This document shows positions 8,539-16,883 of a DNA stretch of 44,320 nt, piece after piece (within the stretch, counting starts at the first letter, position 1; each line of letters starts with the position of its first letter). The notes under the pieces are model-generated. The model had not been told where the DNA came from, did not search any database, and worked only from the letters and a program-made list of their open reading frames with translations. The position numbers and the translations under genes are program-made. This DNA comes from Thiotrichales bacterium (lineage in GTDB: Bacteria; Pseudomonadota; Gammaproteobacteria; J044), in contig JANTGN010000001.1 in the NCBI GenBank assembly GCA_024762895.1, forward strand, positions 1-44,320. Direction: 5' to 3'.

Positions 8539-9888
8539 TTAGATATGCTCAAGTATCTCGGAGATTCTGGCGGCTGCAATCACCTGCATGCCTTCGGGTA
8601 TGTTTCTGGGTTTATTGGACTTGGGAATAATGGCGCGTTTAAAGCCCTGCTTGGCGGCCTCCTTGAGTCGTTCCTCACCATTGGGCACGGGTCGGATCTC
8701 ACCGGCCAGTCCGATCTCTCCAAAGGTCACCAGGTCACTGGGCAGGGAACGATCACGAAAACTGGACAGGACGGCCATGACCAGAGGCAGATCAGCGGCG
8801 GTCTCGGTAACACGTACGCCACCGACAATGTTCAGAAAGACATCCTGATCATACATGGCAATACCAGCATGCCGGTGAGTAACGGCAAGCAGCATGGCCA
8901 GACGGTTTTGTTCCAGCCCAACCGCTATCCTCCTTGGGTTGCCCAGATGGGATTCGGATACCAGGGCCTGCACCTCGACCAACAGTGGGCGTGTTCCTTC
9001 ACGGGTGACCATGATGACGCTGCCAGAGACGGGTTCTTCATGCCGGGAGAGAAAGATCGCCGAGGGGTTGTTGATTCCTTTCAGGCCCTCTTCAGTCATG
9101 GCAAATACACCCAGTTCATTGACTGCCCCAAAGCGGTTTTTAACCGCACGCAGGACCCGGTAACGGCCGCCTGGGTCACCCTCGAAATAAAGTACCGAGT
9201 CCACCATGTGTTCCAGGACCCTGGGGCCGGCCAGTGTTCCTTCTTTGGTGACATGGCCGACCAGGAACAGGGCAGTATTGGTTTGCTTGGCGAATCGAAC
9301 CAGTTGTGCCGCACTCTCACGAACCTGGCTGACGGAGCCCGGTGCGGATTGCAGTTGTTCCGTGAAGATGGTCTGAATCGAATCGATCACGATGAGTTTA
9401 GGTCTTTCGACCTCGGCCGTGGCCAGTATGCGTTCGACACAGGTCTCGGAGAGCAGGTTGAGTCCTTCCTGCGGCAATTGCAGGCGCTTGGCCCGTAAGG
9501 TGACCTGTTGCAGGGATTCCTCACCCGTGACATACAGTGGGTTCATGCCCGGCAGGTCACAGAGGGTCTGTAACAACAGGGTTGATTTGCCGATGCCCGG
9601 ATCGCCGCCCAGCAGCACCACGGAGCCATGAACCAGGCCACCGCCCAGCACCCGGTCCAGTTCATCGATTCCGGTGTTGCTTCTGGGATCGGCCTCAAGG
9701 GCGACTTCATTCATGGCCGTGACATGACTAGCCCCGGCATACCCCGCAAATCGAGGATTTTTCGTGGCTGTGGGCAGGGCAGCTTCTTCCAGGGTGTTCC
9801 AGGCGCCACAATCGGAACACTGCCCGTTCCATTTGGCATGGCTGGCACCACATTCAGAGCAGACGTACTGTACCTTCGTCTTGGCCAT
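8539..9888 (-). CDS. radA: DNA repair protein RadA (Sms)
   Basis: RadA is a RecA-like ATPase and DnaB-type helicase that promotes branch migration and processing of recombination intermediates. It has 449 residues, close to the family norm of about 450-460. An N-terminal C4 zinc finger (CSECGASHAKWNGQCSDCG, about 10-28) is followed by Walker A GGDPGIGKST near residue 93, the RadA signature KNRFGAVNELG, and a C-terminal Lon-protease-like domain (LAGEIRPVPNGEERLKEA). Its ATG shares one base with the stop codon of the upstream CBS-domain gene, giving a TAATG junction. Confidence 0.97.
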   Translation of the reverse strand: MAKTKVQYVCSECGASHAKWNGQCSDCGAWNTLEEAALPTATKNPRFAGYAGASHVTAMNEVALEADPRSNTGIDELDRVLGGGLVHGSVVLLGGDPGIGKSTLLLQTLCDLPGMNPLYVTGEESLQQVTLRAKRLQLPQEGLNLLSETCVERILATAEVERPKLIVIDSIQTIFTEQLQSAPGSVSQVRESAAQLVRFAKQTNTALFLVGHVTKEGTLAGPRVLEHMVDSVLYFEGDPGGRYRVLRAVKNRFGAVNELGVFAMTEEGLKGINNPSAIFLSRHEEPVSGSVIMVTREGTRPLLVEVQALVSESHLGNPRRIAVGLEQNRLAMLLAVTHRHAGIAMYDQDVFLNIVGGVRVTETAADLPLVMAVLSSFRDRSLPSDLVTFGEIGLAGEIRPVPNGEERLKEAAKQGFKRAIIPKSNKPRNIPEGMQVIAAARISEILEHI

Positions 9889-11174
9889 TAGTCGTTTCCT
9901 TCATCCGAGGTGTAGCGCTCCAGCTGGCGGCCGGCCCTGACACGTTTAATGGCATTGTTCTTGGTCTGGGTTATTTCCATCGGGTGCCCCTGGATCAGCA
10001 CGCTGGTGCCGGGCTCAGGGATGAGTTCCATATGTTCGATGATGAGGCCATTCAGGGTGCGGGGACCGGAAGTAGGGAGTTGCCATCCCAGGGTCCGGTT
10101 AATTTCACGTATATGAGTGCTGCCATCAATGAGCCAGGTCTCGTCATCCTGAGGAATGATGTGTTTTGAATAGCCCGAAGGGTCGGTGGTGAATTCACCG
10201 ACGATTTCCTCGAGCAGGTCTTCCATGGTGACCAGGCCCATGATATCGCCATATTCATCGACCACCAGGCCGATGCGACGTTTTTCAGCCTGGAAGTTTC
10301 TTAGCTGGCGATTCAGTGAGGTGCCTTCGGGGATGAAATGGACCTCACGAAGTGACTGCATGAGGGTGTCACGAGTAAGTTCTCCCCGCATGATGTGATC
10401 CAGGATCTTACGTAAATGCAAAAAACCCTTTACGTTATCGATACTGCCCTGAAACACGGGCAGCCGGGTGTATGAGCTGCGGGTCAGTTCGCTGATGATG
10501 TCTTCCCAGTCGTCATCCAGATCCAGACCCACCACTTCATTACGTGGGACCATAATGTCTTCTACCGTGGCTTCTTCCAGGTCCAGAATGCCCAGTAACA
10601 TCTTTTGATGCTTGTCCGGGATCAGGCTATTGGTCTCGTTGACGACGGTACGTAATTCTTCGCGGCTCAACGAGGCATCGCTGCGGGCCTCAACCGGAAC
10701 GCCCAGCAGTTTCAGGAGCGCATTGGCAATCAGGTTGACGGTCCATACCAGTGGGTAGGCGATCGTTAGTAGCGGGGTGTATATCAGCGCTGCGGGAAAG
10801 GCCACCTGTTCGGAGTGCAGGGCCGCCAGGGTCTTGGGGGCCACCTCGGCAAAGATCAGAAGCATCAGGGTCAGGATGCCGGTGGCGATGGCAATGCCCG
10901 TGTCTCCATAGAGGCGCAGACCAATAAAGGTCGCCAGCTGGGTAATCAGGATATTAACGAAGTTGTTGCCCAGCAGGATCAGACCTATCAGTCGATCGGG
11001 TTTATCGAGCAGGCGTTGTGCGCGTTGTGCTCCCTTGTGGCCCGCCTCGGCCAGGTGACGAAGACGATAACGGTTGAGGGCCATCAGTGCGGTTTCTGAA
11101 CCCGAGAAAAAAGCGGAAAGAAAAAACAGCAGAAACAGGATGGCGAAGAGTACGCCTAAGGGGATGGTGTCCAA
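9888..11174 (-). CDS. CNNM/CorB-like membrane protein with CBS pair (YfjD type)
   Basis: This inner-membrane protein belongs to the HlyC/CorC family, linked to magnesium or cobalt transport and homeostasis. It has 428 residues. The N-terminal DUF21 domain has about four hydrophobic segments (about 8-30, 65-85, 90-110 and 130-155) and the GSETALMALNRYRLRHLAE motif. A CBS pair follows at about 205-330 (EDIMVPRNEVVGLD; GLVVDEYGDIMGLVTMEDLLEEIVGE). The C-terminal CorC_HlyC domain ends with TLNGLIIEHMELIPEPG. Its position beside ypjD-like and ffh genes matches the yfjD-ypjD-ffh neighbourhood of E. coli, although ffh is divergent here. It is translationally coupled to radA. Confidence 0.9.
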   Translation of the reverse strand: MDTIPLGVLFAILFLLFFLSAFFSGSETALMALNRYRLRHLAEAGHKGAQRAQRLLDKPDRLIGLILLGNNFVNILITQLATFIGLRLYGDTGIAIATGILTLMLLIFAEVAPKTLAALHSEQVAFPAALIYTPLLTIAYPLVWTVNLIANALLKLLGVPVEARSDASLSREELRTVVNETNSLIPDKHQKMLLGILDLEEATVEDIMVPRNEVVGLDLDDDWEDIISELTRSSYTRLPVFQGSIDNVKGFLHLRKILDHIMRGELTRDTLMQSLREVHFIPEGTSLNRQLRNFQAEKRRIGLVVDEYGDIMGLVTMEDLLEEIVGEFTTDPSGYSKHIIPQDDETWLIDGSTHIREINRTLGWQLPTSGPRTLNGLIIEHMELIPEPGTSVLIQGHPMEITQTKNNAIKRVRAGRQLERYTSDEGND

Positions 11175-11232
11175 GTAGAGTCAGTCCCAAAGATCATGAA
11201 TACACACATTACAGGATGACAGTCGTGGACTG

Positions 11233-12045
11233 TCAAGCCCGATCGAGGATGAGCTCCAGAACCAGCTTACTGCCAAAATACGCCAGCATCAGAACAATGA
11301 AGCCACCCAGGGTCCAGCGAACGGCGAGTTTCCCTCTCCATCCGAATTGCCAGTGACCCCATAGCAGGATCCCGAAAATGATCCAGGCAGTGAATGAAAG
11401 AATGGTCTTATGCACCAGATGCTGAGCAAAGATGTTATCCAGGTACATAAAGCCTGTGCCCAGGGCTATGGTCAGTAGCACAAAACCCACTGCGATAAAC
11501 TGGAATAGGAGGCGTTCCATTTCCTGTAGCGAGGGGAGTATACGCAATAGTCCGCCCGGGCGGTGGTTATGCAAATGACGATTCTGGTATGACAACAGGA
11601 GTGCCTGGAGGGTGGCCAGGCTAAACAGGCTATAGGCAAGCAGGGAGATAAAGATATGGACTTCCAGCCCCGGGTTAGTGTGGGTTGTGACGAAGGTTAT
11701 TTCGGGTATGGTGCCGGCTAAAATCTGGGTCAGGCCTGCCAGCGGCAACAGGATCAGGCCCAGACTGATGGTAGTGCGTCCAAAGCAGGAAACCAGCAGT
11801 AGTGCAGCAGCCAGCCAGCCCACGGTGGACAGTGCACGAAAGAAGCCAAGATTCAGCCCTTCGGGGGTGACGACCAGTCCATACAGAGAGATGGCGTGAA
11901 TAATGAGGGCGCCGCCCCAGGTAGCCAGCAACCAGCGAGCATTAATGCCCGGTTTGTCATCCAGGCGTTCGCGTAGTATTAACGCAATCAGGATACTACT
12001 GATAATATAAAGAATGGCTGAAACTGGGCTCAGGGCTGGTTGCAT
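11233..12045 (-). CDS. YpjD/CcsA-like inner membrane protein
   Basis: This 270-residue protein has about eight hydrophobic segments and resembles the cytochrome c assembly (CcsA/CcmC) fold. The C-terminal half has conserved histidines and the pattern VHKTILSFTAWIIFGILLWG, then WRGKLAVRWTLGGF. The Trp-rich WWD haem-handling motif of true cytochrome c assembly proteins is not evident, as in E. coli YpjD. Its function is therefore not established. It sits upstream of the CorB-like gene, with a 58-bp gap. A 206-bp divergent spacer (12046-12251) separates it from the phosphodiesterase-like gene; I saw no clear promoter there. Confidence 0.85.
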   Translation of the reverse strand: MQPALSPVSAILYIISSILIALILRERLDDKPGINARWLLATWGGALIIHAISLYGLVVTPEGLNLGFFRALSTVGWLAAALLLVSCFGRTTISLGLILLPLAGLTQILAGTIPEITFVTTHTNPGLEVHIFISLLAYSLFSLATLQALLLSYQNRHLHNHRPGGLLRILPSLQEMERLLFQFIAVGFVLLTIALGTGFMYLDNIFAQHLVHKTILSFTAWIIFGILLWGHWQFGWRGKLAVRWTLGGFIVLMLAYFGSKLVLELILDRA

Positions 12046-12251
12046 AGGTGTGCTGAGTGGTGATGGTTGATATTAAATAGAAGCATAACCGGCTTTGGCT
12101 TCTATGGGAATTGGCGTTTGATCGACAGTTTTAAACGATATAACGTGATGTCCTTCACATTTTGGCGCAGGCCAGCCTGCATCATGGAGCCTGCTTTGAG
12201 ATTATGGCCTCCCGGTAACGTGCCCGTCACAATTTTATCTAAAGTCTAATC

Positions 12252-13019
12252 ATGAAGTTAAGAATTCTGGGATGCAGCGGTGGTATCGGTGGTGACCGAA
12301 GAACCACCTCCATACTGATTGATGAGGACATCCTGATCGATTGCGGTACCGGTGTGGGTAATCTCAGTGTCGAAGAGATGCGCAAGCTGCGCCATGTCTT
12401 TCTGACCCATACCCACCTCGATCATATCGCGACCCTGCCGTTGCTGGTGGATACCCTGTTCAATGATCTGCATGATCGTCCCCTGGTGATCCATGCCCTG
12501 GAAGAGAGTATGGAGATCATTAAGCAACATATCTTCAACTGGCAGATCTGGCCCGATTTTTTTGAATTACCCGACAAAAGTCGCCCCAGTATCGAGTTTC
12601 AGGCCATGTCGGCGGGTGAGACCAGAGAATTGCAGGGGCGTACCATCGAGATGATACCGGTAAACCACTCCGTCCCGGGTGTGGGCTATCGAATCCAGAA
12701 TGATACCGGGAGCTTCGCCTTTAGCGGTGATACCACGACCAACGATACCCTCTGGGAGGTGCTGAATCGCCATGATGGGCTCGATATGCTGGTCATTGAG
12801 TGCGCCTTCTCGAATAGTGAAAAGCAACTCAGTGACCTCGCTGGTCATTATTGCCCGGAGACCCTGATTGCGGATATGTCCAAGCTCAGGCATCGTCCTC
12901 GGGTCTTCATCACCCACCTCAAACCGGGTGAAGAAGATCAGACCTTTCAGGAAATCACTGAAGGGCTGCGTGGTTTTGATGTTGTCCGTTTACACAGTGA
13001 AGACCATTTCCAGTTATAA
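12252..13019 (+). CDS. MBL-fold hydrolase, class-II cyclic nucleotide phosphodiesterase-like
   Basis: This is a 255-residue metallo-beta-lactamase-fold enzyme. The metal-binding motif HTHLDH (about 54-59) is followed by later ligands in NHSVPGVGYRI and FSGDTTTND, and a final histidine in ITHLKPG. The opening LRILGCSGGIGGDRRTTSIL and the HTHLDH context resemble class-II 3',5'-cyclic nucleotide phosphodiesterases and the RNase Z branch. I infer cAMP/cGMP hydrolysis from similarity only; another phosphodiester substrate is possible. It has no signal peptide, so it is cytoplasmic. It precedes ffh by 45 bp in the same orientation. Confidence 0.8.
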   Translation: MKLRILGCSGGIGGDRRTTSILIDEDILIDCGTGVGNLSVEEMRKLRHVFLTHTHLDHIATLPLLVDTLFNDLHDRPLVIHALEESMEIIKQHIFNWQIWPDFFELPDKSRPSIEFQAMSAGETRELQGRTIEMIPVNHSVPGVGYRIQNDTGSFAFSGDTTTNDTLWEVLNRHDGLDMLVIECAFSNSEKQLSDLAGHYCPETLIADMSKLRHRPRVFITHLKPGEEDQTFQEITEGLRGFDVVRLHSEDHFQL

Positions 13020-13064
13020 TCCCTGCCATTCTGATTTCCCCTTTACCGTATCCCCGGGGTAGGC

Positions 13065-14423
13065 ATGTTCGATAATTTAAGTTCGCGTCTTAATGACACT
13101 ATTCGTGGTATTCGTGGCAAGGCCCGTTTAACCGAAGAAAATATCAAGGACGCCCTGCGTGAGGTGCGCATGGCCCTGCTGGAGGCCGATGTTGCGCTTC
13201 CGGTCGTCAAACAGTTTGTTACCGAGGTCAAGGAACGGGCCGTCGGTGAAGACGTAGTTCAGAGTATTTCCCCCGGCCAGGCCTTTATCAAGATCGTCAA
13301 TGACGAACTGGTTCGCGTCATGGGCGACCACAATGAGAGCCTGAATCTGGCGGCACAACCTCCGGCGGTCATCCTGATGGCGGGTCTGCAGGGCGCAGGT
13401 AAGACCACCACCGTGGGTAAGCTGGCTCGCTTTCTCAAGGAAAAGGAAGGTAAATCGGTGATGGTCGTGTCCTGTGACATCTATCGTCCGGCGGCCATCC
13501 ATCAGTTACAGACCGTTGCGGAGCAGGTGGATGTGGATTTCTATCCCAGCAAGGCCGGTCAGCCGGTCACCGAGATCGCGCGAAATGCCCTGCACGAGGC
13601 CAAGAAGCAATTCAAGGATGTGCTGATTGTCGATACCGCAGGGCGCCTGCATATCGATGCGGATATGATGGATGAGATACAGATTATCCACGAGACCGTA
13701 CGCCCGATTGAGACGCTGTTCGTGGTGGATAGTATGACCGGGCAGGATGCGGCGAATACCGCCAAGGCCTTTAATGATGCCCTGCCGCTAACCGGCGTGA
13801 TACTGACCAAGGCCGATGGTGATGCGCGGGGTGGTGCGGCACTCTCGGTGCGCAGTATTACTGGCAAGCCGATCAAGTTTATGGGCATGGGTGAAAAGCT
13901 CGATGCCCTTGAGCCCTTTTTTCCCGATCGTGTCGCCTCTCGAATTCTGGGTATGGGGGATGTGGTCAGCCTGGTCGAAGAGGCCCAGGAAAAGGTCGAT
14001 CATGACAAGGCAGCCAGGCTTGCCAAGAAGATCAAGAAGGGTAAGGGGTTTGATCTCGAGGATCTGCGTGACCAGCTTGAGCAGATGCAGAATATGGGGG
14101 GGCTTTCGTCGCTGATGGATAAGCTCCCCGGCGCGGCCAATCTGCCGGAGCACGTCAAGCAACAGGCGGATGACGGCCAGTTCCGGCGCATGGTCGCCAT
14201 TATCAATTCCATGACCCCGAAGGAGCGTCGCTTCCCCGCCATTATCAAGGGGTCACGGAAACGTCGTATCGCGGCAGGCTCGGGTACCCAGGTCCAGGAT
14301 GTCAATCGACTACTCAAGCAGCATCTGCAGATGGCCAAGGCCATGAAAAAGTTTTCCAAGGGGGGCATGGGCAAGATGATGCGCATGATGCAGGGCAAAA
14401 TGCCCCCCGGTATGCCGTTCTAG
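13065..14423 (+). CDS. ffh: Signal recognition particle protein Ffh (SRP54)
   Basis: This GTPase binds 4.5S RNA and signal sequences of nascent inner-membrane proteins and docks with FtsY. It has 452 residues, the normal length. The N domain is at 1-95. The G domain has G1 GLQGAGKTT (107-115), the DTAGR motif (190-194) and TKADGDARGG (about 248-257). The C-terminal M domain is methionine-rich (KMMRMMQGKMPPGMPF). In many gammaproteobacteria ffh is followed directly by rpsP. Here two unrelated genes and 1.7 kb lie between them. Confidence 0.98.
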   Translation: MFDNLSSRLNDTIRGIRGKARLTEENIKDALREVRMALLEADVALPVVKQFVTEVKERAVGEDVVQSISPGQAFIKIVNDELVRVMGDHNESLNLAAQPPAVILMAGLQGAGKTTTVGKLARFLKEKEGKSVMVVSCDIYRPAAIHQLQTVAEQVDVDFYPSKAGQPVTEIARNALHEAKKQFKDVLIVDTAGRLHIDADMMDEIQIIHETVRPIETLFVVDSMTGQDAANTAKAFNDALPLTGVILTKADGDARGGAALSVRSITGKPIKFMGMGEKLDALEPFFPDRVASRILGMGDVVSLVEEAQEKVDHDKAARLAKKIKKGKGFDLEDLRDQLEQMQNMGGLSSLMDKLPGAANLPEHVKQQADDGQFRRMVAIINSMTPKERRFPAIIKGSRKRRIAAGSGTQVQDVNRLLKQHLQMAKAMKKFSKGGMGKMMRMMQGKMPPGMPF

Positions 14424-14458
14424 CCGACTAATCGACCAAGAGATCCTCAGGAGAAACC

Positions 14459-15202
14459 ATGATAAAAATAAAATCCATACTCATTACCGGGTTCTGTCTG
14501 TTACTGTTTTTACCCACTGTCCAGGCCGGTATGAGTCTGACCCTGGTTGGAGATGCCTGGCCGCCCTATGTGGATAGGAATCTGCCAGAACAGGGCATGG
14601 CCTCCGAGATCGTTGTGACTGCCCTGAAACGTGCCGGGTATGAGCCCAAGGTCCGGGTTGAGAACTGGATGCGTGTCCTGGAGGGAGGTGAAATAGGGAT
14701 TTATGACGGTATTGTGGCTGCATGGAATACCCCCGAACGGTCGGAAAAATTTCTGTTCAGTGATCCCTATTATGTCAATACCATTAAACTGGTTAAGCGA
14801 AAAGACGCCGATTTTAGTTTCAGAAGGATCTTTCAGGAGCAGGGACTGGTAGTCGGTTATGTGGAGGGCTATGCCTATAATGAGAAGCTGAAGAAGCCCC
14901 AGAACCTGATCCTGGTGCCCAGTAATCACGTGTTACAGAATCTGATGAAGCTGCAACAGGGGCAGATTGATCTGACCCTCGCGGATGAAGGGGTCTTAAA
15001 ATATCAGCTGGCAAATTATTTTGCTAATAATAAGGATCAGTTTGAACTGGATGATCAGGTATTCTCAGAGCGTCAATTGCATTTTATGGTGAGTAAACTC
15101 AATCCCAGTCATGCCAAGATCATCCAGGCCTTTAATCAGTCGCTGGCCGAGATGAAAAAGGATGGCACCTATCAGAAGATTGTGGATCGTCATCTGAAGT
15201 AA
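14459..15202 (+). CDS. Periplasmic solute-binding protein, family 3 (orphan)
   Basis: This is a 247-residue SBP_bac_3 protein. Its Sec signal peptide ends near residue 23 (TVQA). The mature part starts MSLTLVGDAWPPYVDRN and shows the fold's GMASEIVVTALKRAGY and the C-terminal MKKDGTYQKIVDRH typical of polar amino acid binding proteins. No permease or ATPase gene is adjacent, so it may be a stand-alone receptor or work with a distant transporter. A clear Shine-Dalgarno sequence AGGAG precedes the ATG by 7-8 nt. It follows ffh by 35 bp and ends at a strong terminator, so it may be the last gene of the ffh unit. Confidence 0.88.
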   Translation: MIKIKSILITGFCLLLFLPTVQAGMSLTLVGDAWPPYVDRNLPEQGMASEIVVTALKRAGYEPKVRVENWMRVLEGGEIGIYDGIVAAWNTPERSEKFLFSDPYYVNTIKLVKRKDADFSFRRIFQEQGLVVGYVEGYAYNEKLKKPQNLILVPSNHVLQNLMKLQQGQIDLTLADEGVLKYQLANYFANNKDQFELDDQVFSERQLHFMVSKLNPSHAKIIQAFNQSLAEMKKDGTYQKIVDRHLK

Positions 15203-15235
15203 ACGCTAGTACAGGTCTTATAGGTCAAAAAGCAG

Positions 15236-15263
15236 AAACCCCGATCTCTGGATCGGGGTTTTT
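15236..15263. terminator. Rho-independent terminator, likely bidirectional
   Basis: This is an 11-bp perfect stem (15236-15246 with 15251-15261) with a 4-nt loop and a T-run on the plus strand. It ends the solute-binding protein transcript. The complementary strand also has an A/T-rich tail, so it may stop the convergent lipoprotein gene too. Confidence 0.88.
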
Positions 15264-15286
15264 CGTTGTTGACCTGTGCCTATGGG

Positions 15287-15874
15287 CTACTGGGCCGATT
15301 TTGTGGCCTTTGAACCGGGAGGGAAGCCACTCAGGATCTTGGTCACGGTCTGATTGATGCTGGCGGTGATTTTCTCAGGGGTGTCGCCATCATCGACATA
15401 GTCCTGACCGGTACCACGCCATATAAGCTGTTTGTCCTTACTGTCGGCAATATCGATAATCAGGGTACCTTCCTGGTATTCGACATCATAGGTCTGGGAG
15501 TATCCGGGCCAGTAACCGCCATATCCCCAGGCCCCATAGCCATAGCCCATACCGCCATAATAGGTGTTGATGGTCTCGCGGCGAATCTTGTTTTCGATGC
15601 CTCCGAACCAGTTGACATAGAAATCGGCCTTGTCCTTCCCGACCAGTTTGTAGCCCTTGGACTGCAGATCAGCATCCACGGCAGCTACGACGCGATTTAT
15701 GATCAGGCTGTTGTTGACGCGGATATCATTACTGGGGGCTTCTCCTTCTAGCCAGGCATAGGTCTTGAGCGCAGTAAAATCGTATTCGGGCTCATAATCG
15801 GTCTTGACCGTCAGGGTGCTACAACCTGCAAGTAAAAACAGGCTCAGTACACCTGAATTTATTAGTTTGATCAT
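15287..15874 (-). CDS. DUF4136-type lipoprotein
   Basis: This is a 195-residue lipoprotein with signal MIKLINSGVLSLFLLAGC and lipidated Cys at about 18. The start at 15874 is supported by AGGAG 8 nt upstream; an in-frame upstream ATG at 15913 would spoil the signal peptide. The body fits DUF4136: VKTDYEPEYDFTALKTYAW at the N-terminus, a Gly/Tyr-rich central loop (GGMGYGYGAWGYGGYWPG) and the closing ITASINQTVTKILSGFPP. No biochemical function is known to me. It is transcribed against its neighbours and sits between ffh and rpsP. Confidence 0.87.
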   Translation of the reverse strand: MIKLINSGVLSLFLLAGCSTLTVKTDYEPEYDFTALKTYAWLEGEAPSNDIRVNNSLIINRVVAAVDADLQSKGYKLVGKDKADFYVNWFGGIENKIRRETINTYYGGMGYGYGAWGYGGYWPGYSQTYDVEYQEGTLIIDIADSKDKQLIWRGTGQDYVDDGDTPEKITASINQTVTKILSGFPPGSKATKSAQ

Positions 15875-15987
15875 GGTTCTTGCTCCTGTGCAGGGGGGAT
15901 TAGCGACATGCATATTTTATCAGGCTAGCATAAGTGACATCGAATTATGGAAGTCTCGGAATTTATGAGAAAAAACACAATTAGCAC

Positions 15988-16016
15988 TTCACAAAACGTG
16001 CATAAAGGCATAGAAT
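15988..16016 (+). promoter_or_regulatory. Sigma-70 promoter of the rpsP-rimM-trmD-rplS operon
   Basis: TTCACA (15988-15993), a 17-bp spacer and TAGAAT (16011-16016) form a promoter with one mismatch from consensus in each box. It lies 82 bp upstream of rpsP, so the leader would be about 75 nt. Confidence 0.75.
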
Positions 16017-16097
16017 TCGCCGTTTATTTTCGCCGTCAATCTGAATGGTTTATCGGCAGCTAACAGAAATTCAAGTTATTTCAAGGATTTACCTTAA

Positions 16098-16349
16098 ATG
16101 ATCGCAATTAGACTTGCTCGTGGTGGTGCCAAGAAGCGCCCCTTTTATCACGTGGTGGTAACCGATTCTCGTAAGCGTCGTGATAGCGGCTATATCGAGC
16201 GCCTGGGCTATTTCAATCCTCGTGCTACCGGCCAGGAAGTGCGTCTGCACCTCGAAGGTGATCGTATCGAACACTGGCTGAAAGAAGGCGCACAGCCTTC
16301 TGAGACAGCAGCCAAGCTGATCAAGACCTTCAAGAAGCAGGCTGCTTGA
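16098..16349 (+). CDS. rpsP: 30S ribosomal protein S16
   Basis: This is an 83-residue small-subunit protein needed for 30S assembly. The N-terminus MIAIRLARGGAKKRPFYHVV and the following SRKRRDSGYIERLGYFNP are the strongly conserved S16 core. Its length is normal. It is the first gene of a four-gene operon with rimM 17 bp downstream. The good promoter upstream means it need not depend on ffh transcription. Confidence 0.98.
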   Translation: MIAIRLARGGAKKRPFYHVVVTDSRKRRDSGYIERLGYFNPRATGQEVRLHLEGDRIEHWLKEGAQPSETAAKLIKTFKKQAA

Positions 16350-16366
16350 TTCGGGATTGAGTCCCG

Positions 16367-16879
16367 ATGGCTGAAGAGACCACCAGGCGTGTAACGCTTG
16401 GCCGGATCAACGGCCATTTTGGTGTAAAGGGCTGGGTCAAGGTTTACTCGGATACCCAGCCGAAAGAACAGATTGTCAAGTACTCACCCTGGTGGCTTAA
16501 ACGGGGTAAAGAGTGGAGTACTATCAAGGTCCTGGAAGGAAAGGTGCATGGCAAGACCGTCATCGCCAGACTGGAAGGGATTGACAGCAGGGAACTGGCC
16601 GAGCCGCTGATGGGTGCCGAGATTGCAATCAATCGCGACCAGATGCAGCCAGCGGCCGAAGGTGAGTATTACTGGCTGGACCTGATTGGACTTCGGGTGG
16701 AAAACCTTGCCGGAATAGAGCTGGGCGAGGTCAGGAGCCTGATGGAAACCGGTGCAAATGATGTGCTGGTAGTTAGAGGTGAACGAGAGCGCCTCATCCC
16801 CTTTGTCCAGGGGCAATTCATCAAGGAAGTGGATCTGGAAAACGGGAAGATAAGGGTCGATTGGGACCCAGAGTTTTAA
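16367..16879 (+). CDS. rimM: Ribosome maturation factor RimM
   Basis: This is a 170-residue assembly factor for the 30S head that binds S19. The N-terminal RimM domain has VTLGRINGHFGVKGWVKVYS. The C-terminal PRC-barrel-like domain has YYWLDLIGLRVEN, GEVRSLMETGANDVLVVRG and ERLIPFVQGQFIKEVD. Its length is typical. It lies between rpsP (17-bp gap) and trmD (4-bp gap), so it is coexpressed with them. Confidence 0.97.
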   Translation: MAEETTRRVTLGRINGHFGVKGWVKVYSDTQPKEQIVKYSPWWLKRGKEWSTIKVLEGKVHGKTVIARLEGIDSRELAEPLMGAEIAINRDQMQPAAEGEYYWLDLIGLRVENLAGIELGEVRSLMETGANDVLVVRGERERLIPFVQGQFIKEVDLENGKIRVDWDPEF

Positions 16880-16883
16880 ATTC

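Noticed and set aside
8545..9498. Open 317-codon reading frame on the plus strand opposite radA
   Set aside because: It is a codon-bias shadow of radA, which has every family motif on the other strand; the translation is low-complexity in pattern and matches nothing.
12067..12249. 60-codon plus-strand frame in the divergent spacer before the phosphodiesterase-like gene
   Set aside because: It starts with TTG, has no good ribosome-binding site and no recognisable features; the spacer is more likely regulatory.
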